Shown here: one piece after another, positions 25,087-36,115 of the stretch
Position numbering within the stretch: position 1 is the stretch's first letter
How the letters are laid out: each line of letters begins with the position of its first letter
Source: Entrophospora sp. SA101
Lineage: Eukaryota > Glomeromycota > Glomeromycetes > Entrophosporales > Entrophosporaceae
Length of the DNA: 64,000 nucleotides
Direction of reading: 5' to 3'
Assembly: GCA_958430865.1 (NCBI GenBank)
Contig: CAUDNR010002802.1
Location: 1 to 64,000, forward strand
Translations under genes and position numbers: made by a program
Notes under the pieces: model-generated
The model's database searches: none
What the model saw: the letters and a program-made list of their open reading frames with translations, nothing else
Told to the model about the DNA's origin: nothing

Positions 25087-25594
25087 GTCCACATTAAAGG
25101 ACACTACAATTATTCAAATTAGGATAGTTAGTGTAATCACAATATATGTAATGTTTGTAGATAGTTTCCTAGAAGTAACAAAGCCTCTTGGAAGATGACA
25201 ATCAGTTATTTCATAACTAAAGAAGGCAATTGTATGTGTTAATGCCATTAGATAAAGTTTTAGTAATCAAAGAATACTGATTTTCTGCTTGATATATCTT
25301 TGTAAACACATCTAAAAACAATAGTACACTTCCAAGAAAGCATATGCAATTGTTTTGGTGTATATGGATATTTCTAAGCCAGCTGATGAGGGGCTTTAGA
25401 TATTTCACAAAATCTATGAAATGTTGTCAAAAACTATTGATGCTGAAAAATAAAATGTGCTTCCTTTTGCAGTTGTTGTGCAGTGAAAAACTTGACTGTA
25501 CAATGCTGTGAATGATTTCTACAGGACTATCACTTAAAGAGGCGGGATAATTAGTAACCATATCAATTATTGAATGATTTGTCTCCATCCAATA

Positions 25595-26177
25595 CAGTGT
25601 TCCTAACCAAAAATCAATTTTGGATACTTGTAATTATTTTGGATACTTATATTTATTTTGGATATAATCATTTCAAACATTTGTTATGATAATATTGCAA
25701 ATGAATGATTATCAATTGATAACAAATAGTACAGTATTAACTTATTTGTAAACTTATCCTACTATATAACAAACATTTTTCAAATATTAAAGATAACATA
25801 TTTTTACAACAATTAAAATATTAATTCAGAAAACATTTTCATTTAAAAATTAAAAGCCAAATGGAATTTACAGAAAAATTTTCCTAATACTTCAATTGTA
25901 TAAATCATTTTTAAAATGTCATAATATTCTTACACCTGATGGTAATTTTTTGATTTGTATGATGATATAATTTATTAATAATTTTTTGATATAGCTTGAA
26001 ATGAACAATCAAATTGATGATGTCCAAAAAGAAACTTTATCAATTAAAGAACAAGAAAAAATTAATAATAGTTTGTAAGGATTTATACAAATATCTGAAA
26101 TAATGAGCATTCAAAATAATTACAAGTATCCAAAATAATATTCGAATATGGAGTTGTAATTACAGTTAGGAACCCTA
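25595..26177. mobile_element. 583-bp MITE, hAT-type, 8-bp target duplication ATCCAATA
   Basis: Terminal inverted repeats are CAGTGTTCCTAAC (left) and GTTAGGAACCCTA (right). A perfect 8-bp direct repeat ATCCAATA flanks it at 25587-25594 and 26178-26185. Subterminal repeats of ATTTTGGATACTTGTAATTA occur near both ends in opposite orientation. YAG-type ends with an 8-bp duplication indicate hAT. A short plus-strand frame at about 26000-26078 (MNNQIDDVQKETLSIKEQEK) may be a leftover of the parent element. It sits inside the dead RING-ended gene. Confidence 0.75.
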
Positions 26178-27252
26178 ATCCAATAAAAGACATCAGAAAA
26201 AAAATTAAAGGCATACACTTATAATTTCTTCAATAAAACCAAAGAAAAAGATTATTCCAGCAATTCATACAAGCTTCCTCATAAGCCAGCCAGTTACCTT
26301 CTTGATGGTGAACTGCATAAACATCAAGAACTAAAGGAAATAAATTGCTCAAAGATTGGTTAAATATAAAAATTCAATGTTTTTGCATGATGATAATCAC
26401 CAACATTCAACATGAATGCACTTTTTGAATATTTTGTAAGTGCATACTCTACATATTTCTCATGTACATCTGCAACTTGCTTCTTTTTACAATCTAATGC
26501 TCTTGATTTTGTGGTTGCTCCAAGGTTCGCCATTGTATTTAGGCCTTCATTAATTGTACCTACCAAAAGGTCAAACTTAAAAGAGTTAATCTTTGTATTA
26601 TTTGATGAAGTAAGAAGATAACATATGAACACCATTAATCTTCATACAGTCCATTGTTTGTTCATTATGTTCAAATGGCTGAGCTGCTTAAATAGAGTTG
26701 GTCAAAAAATCCCTTCAAGCTTGGTTCAATTTCTCAGAGCAATCTTCATATTTCATCAAAATCATATATATGTAGGACTTTCTTTATTTGAACATTCTTT
26801 TTCATAAAAGATTTTGATGGCTCTAGTGAAATCAATCATTTCACTTGCTTCTTCCTTTTCTTCTTCCCCTTCCTATTCCTCATCTGTGGTTTTTACTCTC
26901 CTAGGACCTCTTTTTAAAGGATTTTCTACAAAATTAATTTAACAAATGTTACATAAAACAACACCTTCTGTCCACATTACCTTCAATAAGTTGTTGTTCT
27001 CAATTTCTTTCGATTTATTGCTTTTCAATTGATGAAATTTAGCTGACTTGATGGTTTTACATTCTGTGCAATGTTTATTTACAGACATTTTTTCTTTGAG
27101 TAAATTGTATTATGAAAGTTGTGGTATTCAAAGGGATTCAAAAGATATGATAACAACACAGTGTAAAGCCTCAAATTTGTGTAATTATTTATAAATGATT
27201 TATTGCAAGAATGGGCTATGTAATACCCTTGTAAAAAAGTAGTTTAACTGTA

Positions 27253-27663
27253 TAGTTGGCTCGGTCTAAAGACCTCCTAAATTTTGGGCAAATTTTATAA
27301 GTATAGAAGTCACTTTCTGTCCTATCTTTAAAAAAATAGCTCTATTAGTTGATAGAATATGTCATTAGTTTTAATGTAAAAGAGAGATTTTATCAAAAAA
27401 ATTATTTGTTGTAGTGTTCTATTCTTTTTTAAAACATGTACTTTACTATGCTCGCGAGGAATTTGTCCACTGTGATTATTTCTAAATTTAGGAAGAATAT
27501 TACCAAATTTAGACTAGCTTTTTAACTATCGTATCTAAATTTGGCGAAGTGCTATTTTTTTGAAAAATTTTATTACATTTTTAAACGAATTACTATTACT
27601 ATTGCTATTTTGAAATTTGGCCGCATGGCGCAGCAATGGGAGGTCTTTAGACTGAGCCAACCA
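27253..27663. mobile_element. 411-bp MITE with TA target duplication (Tc1/mariner-like)
   Basis: The inner 23 bases of the inverted repeats, starting GTTGGCTCGGTCTAAAGACC at 27255-27277 and inverted at 27639-27661, match at 22 of 23 positions. TA flanks both sides (27251-27252 and 27664-27665). A minus-strand open frame inside (27535-27735) overruns the right end and is not a transposase. Confidence 0.6.
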
Positions 27664-28071
27664 TATAAAAAATATTGAAAATCCTTCCTTATACAGGACA
27701 GCCTCTCCTGTCAGTGAAGTTTTGTACAGAAACATGGTATCATGGCATCATGGTAAATCCTTTTATGATAATTGATATGGTACTTTTTTGACAATAACAT
27801 CTTCAACTAAGAAAAGCCAGTAATAATAATGGTAATGGTAATAGAATATGCATGGATAGCCGCAAGGCATTTTAAGTCTATCACGTGACTTAAACTAGGT
27901 TTAATTGGTGGTTCTCAATAGCCAATGATAGTAATTACCCAGTGTTAAATTCAAGAGCCGCCCGTCCATAATAATAAATAATATATAACTATGTCTAAAT
28001 AAATAATTTTTATTTTTATATTTTATAATTAATAATTTTGATTACAAATCTACAAAAATGTTATTAATGTT
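27664..28071. other. 3' flank of THOC2
   Basis: This is AT-rich sequence between the MITE and the THOC2 stop codon, and presumably contains the THOC2 3' UTR. Nothing else is supported. Confidence 0.4.
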
Positions 28072-31000
28072 TTAATTATAGTTGTTATTATTTCTTCTTC
28101 TGTATTTTTCGCCGCCGCCTCTTTTACCAATATTCCCTACGCTTGGAGCTGGACCTGGAAGTGGTTGTAATAATTCATTAATATGTTCCACAGTACGATT
28201 TAATTTTACTGGTCCCCTACTAGGTCCCATCATATTAGGAGGTGGCATACCTTCTTGATCTATATTATTGATTAGTTAATTAATATGATAATAAAAATTC
28301 ATAAATCAATTAGATGAATAAATGTAAAAAAAATAATTCCGTACATACTAATTTTAGGCTTTTTTAACATGATATCTGGGTCATCGTCACGTTCAAAAAC
28401 TCTTTTACGATCTCGATCATCTCTCATACTCATTGCCATCATTTCTCTTTCGTCTCTAGGGATACGCTCTTGCATGTCATAATCGGACTTTAGAAGAAAT
28501 AAAAATACAACAATTAAATTAATTACATTTAAACTCAAAAATAAAAAAATTAGAAGACATACATATATCTTTCTACCACGTCTTGGATTGGGTTCATCAA
28601 GATGACGTCTTCGACCTTGATCAGCACGATGACGTTCTCTATCCTGTATCCTCTCCCTTTCCCTATCTTCCTCCCGAATACGTTCCCTCTCTCTTTCTGG
28701 ATCTCTACTACGCTCTCTCTCCTTATTTTTATCTTTTTTATCTTCGCGTCTATTATCCTCACGTTTATTATCCCTTTCTTTATCCTTCATTCTATCATGA
28801 TCTCTTATATCACGATCTTTAATACGTTGTTGATGATGCTCCATCCTTTTGCTACGATCATCAATCATCGTACGATCTTTACCAGATTTCTGTAATTCTC
28901 TATCTTTTTTTTCGGCTTCACTTCGTGACATCTCTGGTTGTTTCATCCTATCTTTAATTTCCCTTGTCCTTTCTTTCTCACGTTCATGGTAATCATTGTT
29001 ATTCTTTTTTAAGTCCTTTTCCCGATCATGATGATCAATCTTTTTAACTATATCTTTATCTTTTTCTCGGTCACTATATGTTTCACCTTTTTTCTCTCTG
29101 GCACGATCTCTATCACGATCTTTATCACTACCACCACCAACACTACCACCACCACTACTACGTTCCCTCTCACCAGCACGATCTCTTTCACGTTCCTTTT
29201 CACGTTCCTTTTGCTTTGGTTTATCAGGTAAAGGATGAATTTGTCGACGAGGACTATCAGTTCTACTGTTAGGTGCACGAGGTGATGAATGTGAAGTGTG
29301 TTGCATAATTAGAGGACTTGATCTTGATGTCCCAGCATTTGGAGAATTCAATGAGCTATGTGGATGATCTCCATGAATTGATTTTGGAGTTGAAACATTT
29401 GCATTACTACTACTACTATTGGCATTATGATTAGGAGATGTTGCGGTTGCAGATGTAGATGTAGAACTGTTGGCGTTGGCATTTACGTTGTTAATGTTGC
29501 CATTTGTAATGTTATTAGCAGTTTGTTTTGGCGTTTGAAACTGTTTCATTGGCAACCATGATTTTTTTGCCACAGACAACTTTCCTAAATAACTATTATA
29601 TAATAAATCAATAAAATCGTGGCAGTAGAAACAATAAAAAAATAAATTCATAATATTTATTTCTTTAATACCTTTTTGCCAGTATTTTGATGTCTGGTCT
29701 TTGATTATAATTATCAGGACTTTCTTCATGTTGAACTATATTTTCAATAAAACTAGTAATTTTTTTGCCAATAGTTTCAACAGCTGGAAAATGCGCAACA
29801 ATATGATTCAGAACAATCATTGCATTCCGCAGTGATATATATTCTTCAGAAGTTAGACATTGTTCAAAAGCCTAATTAATTTTATTTAAATTAATAAATG
29901 AATGAATGTTTTTATGTATTAGTCAGTTTACAATATGCAAGAAATTAATGATTGACTGATGAATTAAAATAACAACCTTCAAAAGTTTTGAATGCCATTT
30001 ATAAAAAACACGTCTAAAATCTTCGTATTGAAGTAAATCGGTTTCTGCAATATTAGTTGGTTGTCGAACCTGTGAACTCCATTTCATTTGGAAACCAGGA
30101 ATACCTTTTCCTTTACCATAAGCCTCATATGATTTTTGATCTCTATGTAAAGAACTCAAATATTTCAAAACTGTGTGTAGGAATCGACCATAATTACGAG
30201 CTTCTGTCTCAGTACAAGTGAAAGTTATTGGTTGTACTTGATCTGCAAATATCTATTTCAATGGGAAATAAATAAAGTTTTGATAACTTAACTCAAGAAA
30301 CAAAGTTTTTTTTAAAAAAAAAAAAAAATAACGACAGTAAAAATATAAACATACTCTATCATAAAGCGTAAGTGTTGAAAAATTGGCAGTTCCAATCTCA
30401 TGCATTATCTCTATAAACTTGGCACAAAAAACTGCATTGTCAGCTGATAACAGTAAACGTGGGAATAGACAATATTGCCAGAATTGTGTAATGATATCTT
30501 GCCGATTAGAAACTATAACAAACAAATAAGTTAATTAATCATCATATTATAAGTTATCAAGTTTAATGTATTCTTACATTGACCGGAAAACCAATGATCT
30601 TTTTCTCTCTTTAAACGTTGCCTTATATTTTCAACATGATCTAAATGTGCTTTACGTTCAGAATCTAATGATTTAGCCATTGATAAAAGTTTATCTTTAT
30701 CTCTGGGTCTTTTATCACTAGATAATGCAATTGTTTCATTTTTTGATTTTATATATTCATCATTGGGACATTCTATGTCATATAAAGAAAGTTGCCAGAA
30801 AGTTGTGTAAAAAGTTGGACTATAAAAACGATAATAATAAAAATCATTATGATGATGACGACGAATAATCATTTTCAAAAAAAATGAAAAGTAAATTAAA
30901 AAAAACATAGTATAATACCAATTAATAATAAACAATGATTGACTAATTAAATACCTTATGCCAGTCCACACATGTGGTGGATGTATTTCTTTTACTTCTT

Positions 31001-34000
31001 TAATAAAATCTCTTAATGAAGGCTCCCATACATTTGGTTCTCCATCAACTTCCATTTGATCCAATGAACTTTGTTGCTATTTTTTTTTTTTATAGAAACA
31101 ACATTGTTGATTAAAATAAAATATTTAAATGAAACTTTACCAAAAAATTGTTTTTTACCTTGATCATATATTTTAATTTTGGTCGTAGTAGGCTGAAGGC
31201 AAACTCAGGTTGTAAATCATATTCGGTACATAATTCAACTATCAATGGTATCATATTACTGTACTCTTCGCTTCTAATATTCAGTGCAAGAAAATCAATA
31301 TACTGAATGTATATGCTTCGATACTATTATTGATAGTAAAGAAAAAGAAAAAGAAAAACAATAATAAATTAATATAATTATCGCTTCCTAAGCAAATATA
31401 TAGAGGTAAGGGGCGAAGAACTCACATTATCAATCTGATGACCAGCTATTTTAAGATCAGCTGAAGTCTCTGTAAAATCGGTGAGTACTGAACTGTATGG
31501 CACCACTTGAGTTAGTTGAGCGATCAGTACAGCTATCGACACTGTCAAGCCAGCCTCAATCAGTGTCTTGGCAAGTCTTGCAGAACTACGACGAGTATTT
31601 TTTTCAATGGTACGATTATACAACTTTATGTTTCTGAGATGCTCACCACCACCCATCAATGTGACTTCCATATCCGATGGTATCCCAGTGGGTTCAATTC
31701 CAGACATTGTAGATATTAGCTGCGAGAGAACTATTAAATCTTTTGGTTCGTTGCATTTAAGTTGATTTACTACATATTGTAGTATACTTTTTAGATCCAT
31801 TGTGTTGTATTTACGACAAATGTTACCACAAAATTGAGCCAAATGTTGTAGCCAATCGCTAACATTTAATTTATCATCTTTGATTTTGTCTTTTTTATCA
31901 GCCAAAATCGAAAGAATTAAATAAGTCAAGACATCATAACTCAATGGAGTCAAATATTTACAGGCCTCCACCATTGGGTTAATTAGATTTGGATAGGCTT
32001 GAACTTGATATAATACTATGTCAAATACAACTATTGGATTAGAATGAGACACCTTAGCAATTTCACGACCTTTTTGACGATAATTTTCTTCAGTTATCCT
32101 TTTCATGATACCCTTTGTCTTACGTTTCACTTCATTGACTCTAGTGGTTAGAGCAGGATGAGGTTTCTTATCTTTGATCGTTTTCATATCTTTCCATTCA
32201 CCATAAAGACCATATCTTATTTCGTATGGATAATAATTCAACAGTTGCCAAAAATCGTTAACTACACCAGGATTTGTGACTAGTAATGAAACACTGGGTA
32301 GAAAAACTGATCGTATGATATCATGCCATGCATTTTCAACAATCTTTCTATTAGGCCCTTTCTCTGACTGCATATTAATTTTTCAAAAACACAACAAAAT
32401 TAAAAATAAATGAATAAATTATATATATATTGACTGAACTATAAACTTGTTGATAGAAAAAAATTACCTCTTTTAGATGTGCATGAGCTATTCTTAAGAG
32501 TTTACAAAATAAAATAATATTACTTCCTAGCCAAGGTGAAGCAAGGTTTAAGAGTTCGCGACCACTTTCGGTAATAATATCATCTTTTGATTGGAATTTT
32601 GGAATACCTTCATGCCAAAGACCATACCATGAGCCAGATAAGGAGGGAGGAGGTTTCTGTTTTGGTATAGGAGGGGCAATCAAGTTGTGTATGTCAACAA
32701 TAGAAACATGTATAATGTCACACAATGGCTTTGCAAGTGATTGAGGTATTGTGTCCAATCGGTAAAGTATGAATTTAGCGTGGTAGAAATCACCAATGCT
32801 AAGAAGAGCATTTGCTAATCCTATTTCATGCACTCTTGTATCCTTCGTTATTATGTGAGGATAAAGATCAATGATTTGCACGAAACCTTTTTGAATTAGC
32901 AAAGCTGAAACTTCATATAAAGAAGGAAAAGCATTATCCCCAGCAGTTGTGGCTGTAGAGTCGGTGATAGTGGGTATATTTGCAGTTGCGGTTGCAGTGG
33001 TAGTAGTAGTAGCAGCAACAACAACAGCAACAGTTGCAGTAGGAGTTGTTGTTGTTGCTGTTGTTGTTGTTATTGTTGCTGTAGGCAAAGCATCATCCTT
33101 TGTGTTATTATTATTATTATTATTAGTAAAAGATGCAAGTTGTGGTGAAATGAAAAAAAGAATGTGTAGATTGTATTGTTATTATCATTATCAATATTGA
33201 TATATCATTATCATTATTATTATTGATGATGATGACGATAGTATCAGAAGAATAATCGAATCAATCAATCAATCAATCAATCAATCGATCAATCAATCAA
33301 TCAATCAACCAACCAACCAACCGACTAACTGACTGAAGCTTACTTGATAATATTTGAATTTTGATCCAAGTAAATGAGCACAAGAAGAATTTCCGGGATC
33401 ATTTTCCCAATGATCTTCTTTAATTTCATGAATGGTAGATGATGCTGTTGCAATAACGGTTGAAGAAGAAGGTTGCCAAGGTGATAATTCCAAGAGACGA
33501 AGTAAAAAAGCATGGTGAGATCTCACATGCACAACAAAGACATCAAGTATTAAGTCTAATACTCTGTTAGGATCAAGATGAAAATATCCTATTAATGTCT
33601 TTATTAATTCAAGTAAACTGTTTGCACGTTGATTCCGATCGTTCTCATTTTCATCAGTAAAGGTGGGATCGCAATTTGATGCCAGTTCACAAACAATTTT
33701 TGAGTACCCTTCGGATTCTTCACGCATTAAGTTGTACTTTTGTTGTTTGTATCTGTGATCAATTCAAATATTATTATTGTATTCTTCTTATATATATATA
33801 TAGATATGTATCTAATTTAATTGATTCTTCTTACAGTATTGCAGTGTTGATCCGAACTGCTCTTTTGTTAAAATTAAATTCATCCACAAGACCAGCATTG
33901 TGTAATAGTGAAACATCAAGTCGAGTTTTTATTAACTTTGCATCAACTATGTGATTATCCTAAATAATGTTATTTGTATATTGCTTAATATTAATTACTC

Positions 34001-34265
34001 GGAAAAAAATAAAAATACTAAAATAAAAATTGCTTACAAAAATATATCTAGCAATAGTTGCAAGTTTATTTCTCAAGTCGCTAGTGTTATGTTGACCATC
34101 CAAGATTGTTGAATCAAGGTACCATATGACATCCAGCATCGTTTCTTTCATCGTATTGGTATCAATTTCATTGGTAGTTAAACTTTCGAAGACAGCATTG
34201 AGACTACTGACAGGTTGTTGTCCTCGCATTACTTGATTAAAGGCTACGAAAAGAATGGTGTCCAT
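28072..34265 (-). CDS. THO complex subunit 2 (THO2/THOC2)
   Basis: Fourteen exons: 34265-34038, 33959-33835, 33752-33344, 33097-32468, 32367-31426, 31323-31159, 31076-30955, 30819-30578, 30512-30355, 30252-29977, 29871-29672, 29592-28563, 28487-28349 and 28259-28072 (4854 nt, 1617 aa; human THOC2 is about 1600). The family signature YKQQKYNLMREESEGYSK lies at residues 119-136, LDPNRVLDLILDVF follows, and SPTFYTTFWQLSLYDI is at about 874. Residues about 1250-1500 are an Arg/Glu/Asp/Lys-rich repeat tail, as in animal THOC2. THO2 is the scaffold of the nuclear THO/TREX complex that couples transcription to mRNA packaging and export. Exon 4 begins with a Thr/Ala/Val low-complexity insert (about residues 258-305), and its acceptor (CAAAG|GATGATG) is the least certain boundary. 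The copy after the gap is cut by the window end. Confidence 0.92.
33259..33322. repeat. (TCAA)n/(CCAA)n microsatellite in THOC2 intron 3
   Basis: This is a tandem tetranucleotide run (TCAA units with one interruption, turning into CCAA). It lies in the intron between exons at 33344 and 33097. Confidence 0.8.
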
Positions 34266-35487
34266 GGTAGTTAATTAAAAGGTTTATTATTATAAATATT
34301 ATAAAGGACTTTACCAAAAGGAATTTGTGTTTAAATAATTTTTTTGAAAAAAAAAATGTATTACATAAATAAAGATCACATGATTTAAAATCAAATATCA
34401 TACATAGTAATAATCGGACTATATAATAAATAAGGGAATTCCTATTAGTAATTTCGGCTACGCAGTAGGTATAAAGTCAAGATTTCAGGGACCAAATTGT
34501 TTAATATTAGTAGTAGTAGTATTAGTATTAATATTAATGTTAATTTTAATTTTTGGGTGAAGGTACTTTTTCTCGAAAATGCTACATGGCCACAAAAATC
34601 TACAACTAAAATATAAATAAAATGTTGTTGAAAATGTCAGCAATTAAGAATCTATTTTTTACAGCCAATTATGACAACTTGGATTCTCGAATTTCTTTAT
34701 TAGCTCGGCTTACAACAATGTAGATATAGCATAATGATATTTTGTAAACGATCCTGAAAATATAGACTTTTATGAAATTGATGACTTTTCTTTTTACATT
34801 TTTCTTTTTGTATCTTTATTAATTCTTTAAAGATTTGGTTCTATATAGAACCAATTTTGATACACAAAATCAATTTACAAATATATCAAGAATTCAACAA
34901 TTGAGATCAGAATTTTCAGCAACTACAGTCAATAAAAATTATACCAAATTATAATCCTTATTTCAAAGTATATAGTGATGCAAACAACTCATTTTGGGGT
35001 TCTTGAGCCCGAACTATCTTTTTGTTAGCATGGAACCCAGATTTGGTTTTTTTGAGTAGTTATTAATTTATTATTATTATTGTTCATACTATTACATTTA
35101 AATAGGATTTCAAATGAAGATATTTTAATGCTATTTATTTTTTCCTATTGTTTTTCATACTATTACTTTAAATATGATTTCAAACAAAGATATTTGAAGT
35201 GTAAATTTAATACTATTTATTTTTCCTATTATAATTATGGTTTATCAATAAAAATAGAATCATACCAAGAACATCAAATAATAATTTTTTAACTTTGTTG
35301 CACAAATTTTCTGTACAAATCCGCACTCAATTTTCTACACTGCTTGTAAAGCAGTTAAAAATACACATACAGTAGAATCTGTCTAAAAGCATAGAATTTC
35401 CTCGGCTATAAGCATAAAAAAATTCTGAACTAAATATATGGACATAGACATACATAAGCATAATCACGTGTATCAACAAAATTTTGG

Positions 35488-35899
35488 GTCTGATTCATTT
35501 CGTCGACACCCATTTCGTCGAAAGTTTGTTTCGTCGAAAGTTTGTTTCGTCGAAAGTTTGTTTCGTCGAAAGTTTGTTTCATCGAAAGTTCATTTCGTCG
35601 AATATTCATTTCGTCGAAAATTATTTCGTCACAAAAAAAAACTTCATTAAACAAATTTCTCCTCACACTTCCCACACACTCCGCTTTCCTCACCAAATTC
35701 CTTAACTAACTTCCCACACTTCTCACATCTAACTCGTTCGGTCTCTAGCTCGAGGATGAAATAATTTTCGATGAAATGAACTTTCGATGAAATGAACTTT
35801 CGATGAAATGAACTTTCGACAAAACGAACATTCGACGAAACGAACATTCGACGAAATGAACATTCGACGAAATGGGTGTCGACGAAGTAAACGCGACCA
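35488..35899. mobile_element. Foldback element made of 17-bp tandem repeats
   Basis: The left arm (35499-35633) is about eight direct 17-bp units of the type TCGTCGAAAGTTTGTTT. The right arm (about 35753-35887) is about eight units of the inverse type TCGACGAAATGAACATT. The arms are inverted repeats of each other, down to the outer GTCGACACCC/GGGTGTCGAC ends and the inner AAATAATTTTCGA boundary. A 120-bp core (35634-35753), less AT-rich than its surroundings, separates them. This is the structure of a foldback transposon or satellite-derived hairpin. It occurs only once in the window. Confidence 0.65.
35647..35755 (-). other. Zinc-ribbon-like peptide in the foldback core
   Basis: On the minus strand the core translates as a short charged peptide with two Cys pairs, CEKCGKLVKEFGEES then VCGKCEEKF, ending in a stop at 35647. 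A C-x2-C...C-x2-C pattern 13-15 residues apart is a zinc-ribbon/rubredoxin-like knuckle. The open frame extends through the right arm to 36009 (120 codons), but only the core looks protein-like. Whether it is expressed is unknown. Confidence 0.35.
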
Positions 35900-36050
35900 G
35901 TATAAGGTATAAAAAAAATTGCAATTTGAAAAATTGATAAGATTCGTGTAAGTTTTTTAACGAAAGAATATGTTGAATTTAATTTAGTGTTTAAAAAAGG
36001 AAATTTCAAGTGTTATGAAAATGATTGCGTTGTGTATATAGAGTAGTTTA

Positions 36051-36115
36051 AAGTTAACGTTAACGTTAACATCAATGACAACGTCATCATTTCCGTTAAT
36101 GTTAACGTTGAGTTA
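36051..36115. repeat. GTTAAC palindrome cluster
   Basis: GTTAACGTTAACGTTAACAT is followed within 40 bases by the inverse-type TTAATGTTAACGTT, with a TGACAACGTCA between them. The whole can form nested hairpins. It may be the terminus of an unrecognised repeat. Confidence 0.4.

Larger units (their letters stand above)
24600..27088 (-). pseudogene. Dead RING-ended transposon-like gene carrying two MITEs
   Basis: The ATG at 27088 opens a 36-codon exon with a CTEC zinc-type pair, ending in a GT donor at 26980. Downstream pieces include NPLKRGPRRVKTTDEE, IDFTRAIKIFYEKECSNKES, then 26635-26360 (DLLVGTINEGLNTMANLGAT, KYSKSAFMLNVGDYHHAKTL). The reading continues around two inserted MITEs: YWMETNHSIIDM, LSDSPVEIIHSIVQSS and finally CGHDYHNHCLQKCQSKC, a RING-like Cys/His cluster. 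Stops at expected Trp and Gln positions (TGA, TAG) and frame changes show it is dead. I do not recognise the domain family; a dispersed, transposon-associated family is inferred from the setting. An identical copy is at 58736-61224. Confidence 0.5.

Noticed and set aside
28583..28895. Plus-strand open frames opposite the THOC2 Arg/Glu-rich tail
   Set aside because: They are complements of a biased coding repeat in THOC2 exon 12 and have the mirrored Tyr/Pro/Leu/Thr composition expected of a shadow frame.
32949..33200. Val/Ala-rich plus-strand frame
   Set aside because: Complement of the trinucleotide repeats in THOC2 exon 4.
33259..33322. Possible CRISPR-like array
   Set aside because: Simple (TCAA)n microsatellite with no spacers, in an intron.
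35499..35633. Possible CRISPR array in the 17-mer region
   Set aside because: Units are directly adjacent with no unique spacers and the array is mirrored; it is a tandem repeat arm.
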